From Flavobacterium beibuense (GTDB taxonomy: Bacteria > Bacteroidota > Bacteroidia > Flavobacteriales > Flavobacteriaceae), in assembly GCF_004151245.1 (NCBI RefSeq), contig NZ_JUIW01000009.1, forward strand, positions 62,001-126,000: a DNA stretch of 64,000 nucleotides, given 5' to 3'. Position numbers and translations under genes: made by a program. How positions within the stretch are numbered: position 1 is the first letter of the stretch; every line of letters begins with the position of its first letter. The notes beneath the pieces are model-generated. The model ran no database searches. It worked only from the letters and a program-made list of their open reading frames with translations, and was not told the origin of the DNA. This document shows positions 36,301 through 43,185 of this stretch, in pieces.

Positions 36301-36724
36301 CCGAGAACTCAATATCCTTAGGAGTAGCCTTTACCGTAATAGTACTGTTCTCCTTAAAGCGGCGAGCCGTTTCCTTAACTACTGCAAACGCTTCCGGCAG
36401 TATGTCCATTAATACTTTCTCACTAATATCATATGCCTCTTTTTCAAGGGCATCTATAGATGCATAGATATCTTCTCTTGCATCAATATCTTCTGTTTTC
36501 TCAACTTCCTGCTGATATGAAGCTATTTTAGCGTCTTTATCGGCACGGGCTTCGCGAATCATATCTTTAAAATAGATAGTCTTAGCTCTAAGCTCGTCGT
36601 TAGAAAGCTGCGACAAAGCCTGTTCGTAAGTCTTGCTCTTACTGATTAAAGGCTGGATGGCCTTTATGTCCTTTTGCGATTTATCACCTACAAAGGCTTT
36701 TAAAATGCTGTTTATTAAACTCAT
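33362..36724 (-). CDS. secA: Preprotein translocase ATPase SecA
   Basis: This is a 1120-residue SecA from the ATG at 36724. It has the Walker A [24 protein letters not shown] (Walker B region), the helicase block [20 protein letters not shown] and [12 protein letters not shown], plus the [26 protein letters not shown] region. The protein is about 220 residues longer than E. coli SecA, with inserts near 380-500 and a non-zinc C-terminus (ending [16 protein letters not shown]), as in other Bacteroidota. A TAAATTTG box at 36770-36763 excludes an upstream start at 36775. Confidence 0.96.
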   Translation of the reverse strand: [1120 protein letters not shown]

Positions 36725-36762
36725 TATTATATAATTACTTTTTATTTGTCTATGCTTAGGTA

Positions 36763-36770
36763 CAAATTTA
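36763..36770 (-). promoter_or_regulatory. Putative secA -7 box
   Basis: TAAATTTG on the minus strand matches TAnnTTTG and lies 38 nt before the secA ATG; a weak -33 element may lie at 36789-36787. Confidence 0.45.
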
Positions 36771-36778
36771 ACCAAAAA

Positions 36779-36801
36779 AAAAGCCTCAAGAAGAGACTTT
36801 T
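36779..36801 (-). terminator. Terminator of the DUF2795 gene
   Basis: A 9-bp stem with one mismatch (AAAAGCCTC / GAGACTTTT) and a long A-tract on the plus strand, read as a T-tract on the minus strand, follows the DUF2795 stop by about 20 nt. Confidence 0.5.
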
Positions 36802-36819
36802 CAATTGAATTTATTTTTC

Positions 36820-37041
36820 CTAGTATTCATCCTCGTTCCAAAGATAATCTTCGTCTGTCGGATAATCCGGCCATATTTCTTCCATCGATTCGTAGATTTC
36901 TCCTTCATCTTCGATAGATTGCAGGTTTTCTACTACCTCAAGAGGTGCACCTGTTCTGATGGCGTAATCAATTAGCTCATCTTTAGTAGCCGGCCACGGG
37001 GCATCACTTAAATAGGATGCTAATTCTAATGTCCAATACAT
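36820..37041 (-). CDS. DUF2795 domain protein, 73 aa
   Basis: This small, very acidic protein (pattern LASYLSDAPWPATKDELIDYAIRTGAPLEVVENLQSI) matches the DUF2795 family. The family fold is a compact helical domain of unknown function. The tail (WPDYPTDEDYLWNEDEY) is rich in acidic and aromatic residues. A TATTTTTG box lies at 37072-37065. It stands alone between secA and the adenosyltransferase gene. Confidence 0.75.
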   Translation of the reverse strand: MYWTLELASYLSDAPWPATKDELIDYAIRTGAPLEVVENLQSIEDEGEIYESMEEIWPDYPTDEDYLWNEDEY

Positions 37042-37216
37042 CTTCTAAACGATTTAATTTTATGCAAAAATAAATTTTCTACTGAAAAAGTCAAGTAAAA
37101 TTATGTTTATTTTCTGTAAAAAGTTAAGAACGTTTTTCGGGTGTCTTATATAGGTACTTAAAAGGGCTTTTTTAGACCTGTTTTGTATCTCTTTACTGTT
37201 TTAACCCTTTGGCAGA

Positions 37217-37789
37217 CTAATACTTTTCCGGTATCCACTTCACTTCGTCGGCCTGTAAATCATGGGACAACTTTCGTGCCAGTACAAAAAGGTAGTCAGA
37301 AAGTCGGTTTAAGTATGTCAAAACCATCTCATCTGTAGGTTCCAGTTCACGTAAATGTACCGAAAGTCGCTCTGCACGACGGCAAACACAGCGTGCAATG
37401 TGACAATATGACACGGTGGTGTGCCCGCCCGGAAGCACAAAATGCGTCATTGGTGGCAGCTGGCTGTCCATTAAGTCTATCTCATTTTCAAGAAGTTGAA
37501 TGTCGACTTCTGTAATTTTAGGGATATTAAGTCTTTCTTTTCCGTTTTTCAGGATCGATTTCTCGGGGTCTGTTGCCAATATGGCACCTAAAGTAAACAG
37601 CCTGTCCTGTATGCGCTCCAGTACTTTCTTGTAAAGCGGGTTCATATCCTGATCGCGGATAAGCCCAATATGTGAGTTAAGTTCGTCTACAGTACCGTAG
37701 CTTTCTATTCTTATATGGTGTTTAGGTACGCGTGTACCGCCAAAAAGTGCTGTGGTACCTTTGTCTCCTGTTTTAGTATATACTTTCAT
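37217..37789 (-). CDS. ATP:cob(I)alamin adenosyltransferase, PduO type
   Basis: This 190-residue protein has the PduO signature: N-terminal TKTGDKGTTALFGGTRVPKHH (P-loop-like, binds ATP), the conserved ESYGTVDELNSHIGL and RRAERLSVHLRE, with CRR near residue 140. It transfers the 5'-deoxyadenosyl group to cob(I)alamin, making adenosylcobalamin. With MeaB 10 kb away, it supports use of a B12-dependent mutase. It stands alone, without a cob operon around it. Confidence 0.92.
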   Translation of the reverse strand: MKVYTKTGDKGTTALFGGTRVPKHHIRIESYGTVDELNSHIGLIRDQDMNPLYKKVLERIQDRLFTLGAILATDPEKSILKNGKERLNIPKITEVDIQLLENEIDLMDSQLPPMTHFVLPGGHTTVSYCHIARCVCRRAERLSVHLRELEPTDEMVLTYLNRLSDYLFVLARKLSHDLQADEVKWIPEKY

Positions 37790-37879
37790 TTTGTATTAAA
37801 GTTGCTGAATTTCTAAGTAGCTTAGTCGCTAAGTTTTACTTTTGAGAGATGGATTGATTAAAATACTGATCACTTACAA

Positions 37880-38581
37880 TTACCTGTGCGGATTAGGATT
37901 TACCCTGTCGCTTTCTATCACACCGTCCCTAAGGCGTATTACCCTGTGGGCGTAGGCAGCAATGTCTTCTTCGTGGGTTACTAATATAACCGTGTTGCCG
38001 TTTGCGTGTATCTCGTTAAAAAGCTTCATGATCTCTATAGATGTTTTGCTGTCCAGGTTACCTGTAGGTTCATCGGCAAGGATGATGGAAGGGTGGTTAA
38101 CCAAGGCGCGTGCTACGGCTACCCTTTGACGCTGACCTCCCGAAAGCTGGTTGGGTTTGTGGTCCATACGGTCGTCAAGGCCTACCTGTGTAAGTACCTG
38201 TGTGGCACGTTGGGTACGTTCCGGTTTTTTGTAACCGGCATATACCATAGGCAGGGCTACATTATCCAGTGCTGTGGTTCTTGGTAACAGGTTAAAGGTT
38301 TGGAAAACAAAGCCTATTTCCTTGTTGCGTATTTCGGCCAACTCGTTATCGGTCATTTTGCTTACATCCTTTCCGTTAAGGATATAAGTACCTCCGGTAG
38401 GGGTGTCAAGACAGCCCAACAGGTTCATAAGGGTAGATTTACCCGAACCCGACGGCCCCATGAGTGCTACATATTCACCTTTTTCTATAGTTAGGTCTAT
38501 GCCTTTTAAAACTTTTACAACTTCGTTACCTAACGGAAAATTTCTTGTAATGCCTTTTATATCGATAATTGGTTGTGCCAT
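37880..38581 (-). CDS. ABC transporter ATP-binding protein (LolD/MacB-like)
   Basis: This 233-residue nucleotide-binding protein has Walker [10 protein letters not shown], signature [15 protein letters not shown], Walker [12 protein letters not shown] and the H-loop THEED. The LolD/MacB class pairs with FtsX-fold permeases to pull lipoproteins, peptides or drugs across the envelope. No permease lies next to it, so its partner is elsewhere. Confidence 0.88.
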   Translation of the reverse strand: MAQPIIDIKGITRNFPLGNEVVKVLKGIDLTIEKGEYVALMGPSGSGKSTLMNLLGCLDTPTGGTYILNGKDVSKMTDNELAEIRNKEIGFVFQTFNLLPRTTALDNVALPMVYAGYKKPERTQRATQVLTQVGLDDRMDHKPNQLSGGQRQRVAVARALVNHPSIILADEPTGNLDSKTSIEIMKLFNEIHANGNTVILVTHEEDIAAYAHRVIRLRDGVIESDRVNPNPHR

Positions 38582-38644
38582 ACTTTTATTTTGAGGCTTA
38601 AAAGTAAGGAATTTTTGTTGGAATGAATAAAAGGTGTGTTTAGA

Positions 38645-40522
38645 TTATTGTTCCCTGAGAATTAGCCTTTTTGCTAACTCCTTACAAAAGCTGGTCAAAC
38701 GGCTTGCTTTTTTTTCAATATCTTCTTTTGTTTTGAACTGGTTTCTAAATTTTTCGTTTAATTCTATCTTGATTTTATCAAGTCTGTCTTTTGACCCCTT
38801 AAAATTTAATGTTTTATCAAAAGATTTTAACTGATCAATAATATTTTTTTCGGTTGAAAAAGCAATGTCTTTCCTTTCTAAAATAATATTTATTGTTTCA
38901 TTTAAAAAATCTATAGGGTATAAATCTTCAAGGGTAGAGTCTTCTGGTAAATCACTAAGAATGTCTCTAATGGTGAAAACATTTTCTTTAGAAAAATGAT
39001 TTTTTAAATTTCTTATTATTTCTGATTTTTTTTGTCTTCCTATTTTATCATCATCAAGGATGATAATAGAATTAATTCTTTCTTCAGCAATTAATGCAGC
39101 AAAAGAATCTATCTTTGAGGCACTACTAGCATTTTTTATGATGTAAGATGTTGGTATTGATAGCAAAGAAAAACAATGATTAAAAATAGATTTGTCTCCA
39201 AAGCCTTCAACAATCAGTATATTCTCAGGAATTAATTCTTTGAATATGTTTAGTCCAAAAGCTTTTGAAATAACTTCATCGTCTGAAAAGTTTGTTGAGT
39301 TAGTTAATTGCTTTATAGTTGTTTTCTTATTTTTTTCTACTATAAAGTGTCTTTCCGGAGTATTAGTGTCAATTAGATAATGACTATGAGTTGCGACTAT
39401 AACATGATTATTTTTACCTATTTTTAGGATTTCATCTCGCAAAAATCGTATTCCACTTGGATGTAGGTGTACTTCGGGTTCATCAAGTATTATAATGTTA
39501 TTTTTTAACAGATTTGATTTATTTTCTGCTGATAGACTTAGCATTAAAGATATAAATTGTTTAAAACCATCGCTACGATGTTTCATTTTATAATATTTAT
39601 GTTGCGTTGATAAATCTTCAACATGTACTTTGCAATCGTCTCCGTCAAATTTGATTTTAATTTTTACTTTATGCTCCTTCCATATTTTATTAATGTGGTC
39701 TGTTGTAGCTTTAGTTAGGCTTTCTTCTAATTCAGCTTTAAATTCATCGTATTCTAAAGCACGATTAATTGCTTCTTCTATTTGCTGATCGGTCGTGTAA
39801 TTACAAATTCCAAATATGTTTTTTAAAGGTAATGAAGTTGAAGTGTCACTCTTAAAATTAATAAGTGATATTTTTTCATTGATAAGGTGTTCAGGAGTAG
39901 ATTTCCAGTAAATTATTTTAGGAAAATCTTTTTTTAACCTCTCATTGATTGTGTCAATGAATAAAAGTTCAAAATCATCTTTGGTTAATAGTTTTTGATT
40001 TTGATTTAAATAAACTGCATTATCCTTTACAGTTACTTTTTTTATTTCTTTAACATTTTCAGAAGAATTAGATGTTTCAATACAGTAGTCATCCCAAAAT
40101 AAATTATTTTCAAATTCTATGGCAAAATAATTTTCTATTTCATTCTTCTTGTCAAAGAAGATATTTCTATAAAACTTTTCAACTTTTAATGAATTTATTA
40201 ATTCTGTTGGTAGTTTTATTTTTGCCGAAAAAAGTTTTAAATAGAAAGGAAATGTTGAATCTTGATCAATATTATAAAATACATCAATGAATTCATTGGT
40301 TGTAATGTCTCCTAATTTATAATAAGTAGTTTCAAATTCATGATTCTCAAATTGATGATTAACAGAGTTAATTGAATCTAAAATATTGCTTTTTCCGCTT
40401 TCATTTATTCCAACTAATATTGTTGTTTTACTTTCATTGCTTTTATTTCCATAACTATTAAGCTGTAATTTTAATTTTTCTATGCTTTTATAGTTTTCAA
40501 TAATAATCTCTGTTAAATTCAT
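38645..40522 (-). CDS. OLD family ATPase with TOPRIM nuclease domain
   Basis: This 625-residue protein has an N-terminal ABC-like ATPase with Walker A GINESGKS near residue 38 and Walker B ILDEPEVHLHPSG near 345. A C-terminal TOPRIM domain has the glutamate in ILIVEGFGDKS near 437 and the metal site IILDDDKIG near 487. This is the stand-alone (class 1) OLD architecture; relatives act in phage defence as nicking nucleases. The gene is visibly more AT-rich (poly-A/T runs, many TTT/AAA codons) than its neighbours and stands alone, which suggests acquisition. No UvrD-like (GajB) partner is nearby. Confidence 0.85.
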   Translation of the reverse strand: MNLTEIIIENYKSIEKLKLQLNSYGNKSNESKTTILVGINESGKSNILDSINSVNHQFENHEFETTYYKLGDITTNEFIDVFYNIDQDSTFPFYLKLFSAKIKLPTELINSLKVEKFYRNIFFDKKNEIENYFAIEFENNLFWDDYCIETSNSSENVKEIKKVTVKDNAVYLNQNQKLLTKDDFELLFIDTINERLKKDFPKIIYWKSTPEHLINEKISLINFKSDTSTSLPLKNIFGICNYTTDQQIEEAINRALEYDEFKAELEESLTKATTDHINKIWKEHKVKIKIKFDGDDCKVHVEDLSTQHKYYKMKHRSDGFKQFISLMLSLSAENKSNLLKNNIIILDEPEVHLHPSGIRFLRDEILKIGKNNHVIVATHSHYLIDTNTPERHFIVEKNKKTTIKQLTNSTNFSDDEVISKAFGLNIFKELIPENILIVEGFGDKSIFNHCFSLLSIPTSYIIKNASSASKIDSFAALIAEERINSIIILDDDKIGRQKKSEIIRNLKNHFSKENVFTIRDILSDLPEDSTLEDLYPIDFLNETINIILERKDIAFSTEKNIIDQLKSFDKTLNFKGSKDRLDKIKIELNEKFRNQFKTKEDIEKKASRLTSFCKELAKRLILREQ

Positions 40523-40659
40523 AAGATGTGATTTTAAGGTAAAATTAACAAAAAAAATATGAATTAATTAAATAATAATTGCGTGTATTTACAATTTCTT
40601 TACATAAACTGCCTGTCTAACAAAATTTTTACTATATTTATAGTGTTGACAATCAGTAT

Positions 40660-41178
40660 ATGAAAAATCAATTGCTAATCATACTCTTCATTATTAGCAT
40701 GCCGGCTTGCCTGGCACAGGAGGGCTATCCTGAGCCTCCCGATACCCATAAGCGCCTTTTTTATATTCAGCACAGTAAGAATCATAATACCTATGTGTAC
40801 GACGCTAATTTTAGCAGCAGTACACGTATTAATGATTCCGATCCTATAGATGTATATCAGATAGATTACAAAAAGGACGGTACCCGTGAGGAGCTTACCG
40901 CACTGCAACGCAAAATGGCCTATGGTATTACCTTTAACAGGGTTGGCGAGAACCGTTTTGAGTTTACACTGGCTGCCTATCCCGAAAAAACACTTACGCT
41001 TGCACTTCATTCCGGGCATCCTGTAGTTACCGTAAACATAAACGGTAAGGATTTACAGCTGGAAAGAATGTTTTTACACTGCAACGCCCTTGGTACAGGG
41101 GTTTCTAAAATTGAGTTTTATGGTAAGGACTTAAAAACCAAAAAGAAGCTTACCGAAATTATGTACATCGGCAAATAA
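40660..41178 (+). CDS. DUF4833 family secreted protein
   Basis: This 172-residue protein has a signal peptide (about 1-19, ending CLAQ) and matches DUF4833 (RLFYIQHSKNHNTYVYDANF and the C-terminal LHCNALGTGVSKIEFYGKD). The mature part is strand-rich and probably periplasmic. No function is known for the family. It stands alone, divergent from the OLD gene. Confidence 0.72.
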   Translation: MKNQLLIILFIISMPACLAQEGYPEPPDTHKRLFYIQHSKNHNTYVYDANFSSSTRINDSDPIDVYQIDYKKDGTREELTALQRKMAYGITFNRVGENRFEFTLAAYPEKTLTLALHSGHPVVTVNINGKDLQLERMFLHCNALGTGVSKIEFYGKDLKTKKKLTEIMYIGK

Positions 41179-41350
41179 ACCCTAAAGTCTAAATTTTGTA
41201 AAGTCAAAAGTTTGTAAAGCTTTATCAGGCTACGGTACTTTATGACTCTATTTATCTTCAAACTTCTACTTAATTTTAGTTAACTGTTTCTTAAAAATCT
41301 TAATAAATTGTTTAAGTGTATTAAACTATTCTTAATAATTTAGCTAAAAT

Positions 41351-41382
41351 TTTGAATTGTCGTAAGCATGCAGTTACCTTTG
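41351..41382 (+). promoter_or_regulatory. Promoter of the coiled-coil lipoprotein gene
   Basis: TTTG (41351-41354), 20 nt and TACCTTTG (41375-41382) form a strong -33/-7 match 31 nt before the ATG at 41414. Confidence 0.65.
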
Positions 41383-41413
41383 ATCTATCAAGTAACAAAT
41401 AATCAAAACGACT

Positions 41414-42076
41414 ATGAAAAGATTGAATCTATTATTAGGAGCTGCTTTAATCGCAGCAGGTATGACATCATGTAAAACTGACGGCGAACAAATGGCTGAG
41501 AAAAACATTGACCGTTATGAGTCGTATGTTGACTCAATAAGCCGTCTTGATGCTACAGAAAGAACGTCTAACTGGGAAGCAATTGATGCTGAATACAATG
41601 CTAGGCTTGCTGAAGCAGAAGCTGCACTTGCTGATGCTAAAGACAGCCAAAATGCTGAAACAAGAATTAACGACTCTAAAACAGAGTACGAAAATGTAAA
41701 AACTGAGACTCAAAACACTGTAAAAGAAACTCAGGGTAATGCTCTTATAGTATCTTACTTCGGTCCTGACAACATGGTTGGTAGCGACCTTAACTTTGAC
41801 TGGGTAAACAAAGACAACATTCTTAGTGTTTACCAAAACTTTGTAGATACTTTTGAGAAAAATAAAGATACTTACTCAAGAGAAGACTTTGACCAGATTA
41901 AAGTTTGGTATGAGGCTCTTGACGCAAGAAAAAACACTGTTGAGAAAGAAGGTCTTTCTTCTGAAGACAACAATGCAATTGCTAAGCTTAAATTAGAGTT
42001 TGCTCCGAAATTTAAATGGGAGCGTATGACTGCTAAAGGCGAAGAAAACAAAGATGCTAAAGAAGCAGCAGAGTAA
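41414..42076 (+). CDS. Lipoprotein with helical, coiled-coil-rich body, 220 aa
   Basis: The signal peptide ends in a lipobox (AAGMTSC, Cys20), so this is a lipoprotein. The body is Ala/Glu/Lys/Asp-rich with long helices (AEAEAALADAKDSQNAETRI and NDSKTEYENVKTETQNTV) and a C-terminal globular part around FGPDNMVGSDLNFDWVN. It has codon use of a highly expressed gene, a good promoter and its own terminator, so it is likely an abundant envelope protein. I do not recognise a family with certainty. Confidence 0.7.
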   Translation: MKRLNLLLGAALIAAGMTSCKTDGEQMAEKNIDRYESYVDSISRLDATERTSNWEAIDAEYNARLAEAEAALADAKDSQNAETRINDSKTEYENVKTETQNTVKETQGNALIVSYFGPDNMVGSDLNFDWVNKDNILSVYQNFVDTFEKNKDTYSREDFDQIKVWYEALDARKNTVEKEGLSSEDNNAIAKLKLEFAPKFKWERMTAKGEENKDAKEAAE

Positions 42077-42110
42077 TATGTAAAGGTTTTATATAAATTT
42101 GTGTTTGTGG

Positions 42111-42138
42111 AAAATGCCGGCTCTTGCCGGCATTTTTT
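42111..42138 (+). terminator. Terminator of the coiled-coil lipoprotein gene
   Basis: An 11-bp perfect stem (AAAATGCCGGC / GCCGGCATTTT) with a 4-nt TCTT loop and a short T-tract. Confidence 0.85.
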
Positions 42139-42230
42139 GTTTTTATTGGGTAAAGTTTAACCCGTGGTTAACGTGTTGTTGTTTAGTGGTTTGGTAACTT
42201 TAGGGTAGTTAAACCATTAAATATTTGGTT

Positions 42231-42485
42231 ATGCCAGGAAGAAAAAGCCCGGGGCCTCAGGTAAAGGATAAAGACCAGTATGAGGCACTAAGAGACAAAG
42301 GCTACAGTAAGGAGAAGTCGGCGCGTATAGCTAATAGCAAAGGTGCCGAGCATCGTGGCGGTAAGTCTAAAAAATATGAAGACCGCACTAAGCAGAGTCT
42401 TTATGAAGAAGCTAAGAAGGTGGGAATTGAAGGAAGAAGTAAAATGACAAAGGCAGAACTTGCCCATGCATTGCGCACAAACTAA
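42231..42485 (+). CDS. Small basic Rho-N/SAP-like protein, 84 aa
   Basis: This 84-residue, strongly basic protein has an N-terminal segment with KDKDQYEALRDKGYSKEKSARIANS and a C-terminal helix pair (SLYEEAKKVGIEGRSKMTKAELAHALR) typical of Rho-N or SAP-like modules that bind RNA or DNA. I use ATG 42231; a TTG two codons upstream is also in frame. Relatives are small, stress-linked proteins, but the role here is unknown. It overlaps the convergent gene by 4 nt (CTAA). Confidence 0.65.
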   Translation: MPGRKSPGPQVKDKDQYEALRDKGYSKEKSARIANSKGAEHRGGKSKKYEDRTKQSLYEEAKKVGIEGRSKMTKAELAHALRTN

Positions 42486-43087
42486 GCTAATAATCCCCAC
42501 AAATTGCGCACACCTAAAACAAGGTCCAGCGCAAAGGAACGGTAAGGGCGTATGAAAAAATGTTGTTTTGCCTGCCCCTTACGGAAAAAGATAAGGCCTA
42601 AATGATATGTGTCTACCGTGACCGTAACATTTGGGTCTTTTTTTATGGCTTCCCACGCAGCTTCCTTTTCAGGAGTAGCATGAGGATCTGTAAGTACAAA
42701 AATATTTTTTTCAGCTACATTTTCCAGAAGCTTATTAAATACCGGAAGGATGGTGTGTTTGTCATGTCCGCAAATTACACTCATGTCCAGTCCGCCCGGT
42801 ACTGACGCAAGAGGAGAGAAGAACCATATTTGTGTTTTGGTTTTTTCTCCCGCTTCCCTAATGGCTTCGGTCATATCATGGGCGTTTTCTCCCATTATGG
42901 CGAGTTTAAACGACCTGAAATGATTAATAGTTTTAAAAAGAGTAGTTAGCGCCTGATTGCTGACACTATTATTGCTGATTTTTACTTTCTTGCCGAAATA
43001 AAAACCTTCGGTAACAAGATCAAACACAAAAGGGGAATGAACCCCATGTGCGTTTTTAGACTTTAAAAGAAATTCAAGGTATGACAT
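42482..43087 (-). CDS. Degenerate O-methyltransferase-like protein
   Basis: This 201-residue protein resembles Bacteroidota class I methyltransferases that begin SYLEFLLKSKNAHGVHSPFVFDLV. The usual SAM-binding glycine motif (ExGxxxG) expected after the LFKTINHF segment is replaced by LAIMGENAHDMTE, with no recognisable nucleotide pocket. It may have lost methyltransferase activity. ATG 43087 is preferred over a TTG at 43096; it gives a protein of family-like start. Confidence 0.62.
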   Translation of the reverse strand: MSYLEFLLKSKNAHGVHSPFVFDLVTEGFYFGKKVKISNNSVSNQALTTLFKTINHFRSFKLAIMGENAHDMTEAIREAGEKTKTQIWFFSPLASVPGGLDMSVICGHDKHTILPVFNKLLENVAEKNIFVLTDPHATPEKEAAWEAIKKDPNVTVTVDTYHLGLIFFRKGQAKQHFFIRPYRSFALDLVLGVRNLWGLLA

Positions 43088-43185
43088 CGTTCCCAAATTT
43101 AATAAAAATCATTTCACTTTAACGAGAGATTTTCACGGTATTGTATTACTCTCAAAATGACAGATAATATAGTTTTTGGTTAGAA

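Noticed and set aside
40641..40653. A 13-mer (TAGTGTTGACAAT) shared with 52014-52026 as a common regulatory site
   Set aside because: Many 13-mer matches are expected by chance in 64 kb of AT-rich DNA, and no other similarity surrounds them.
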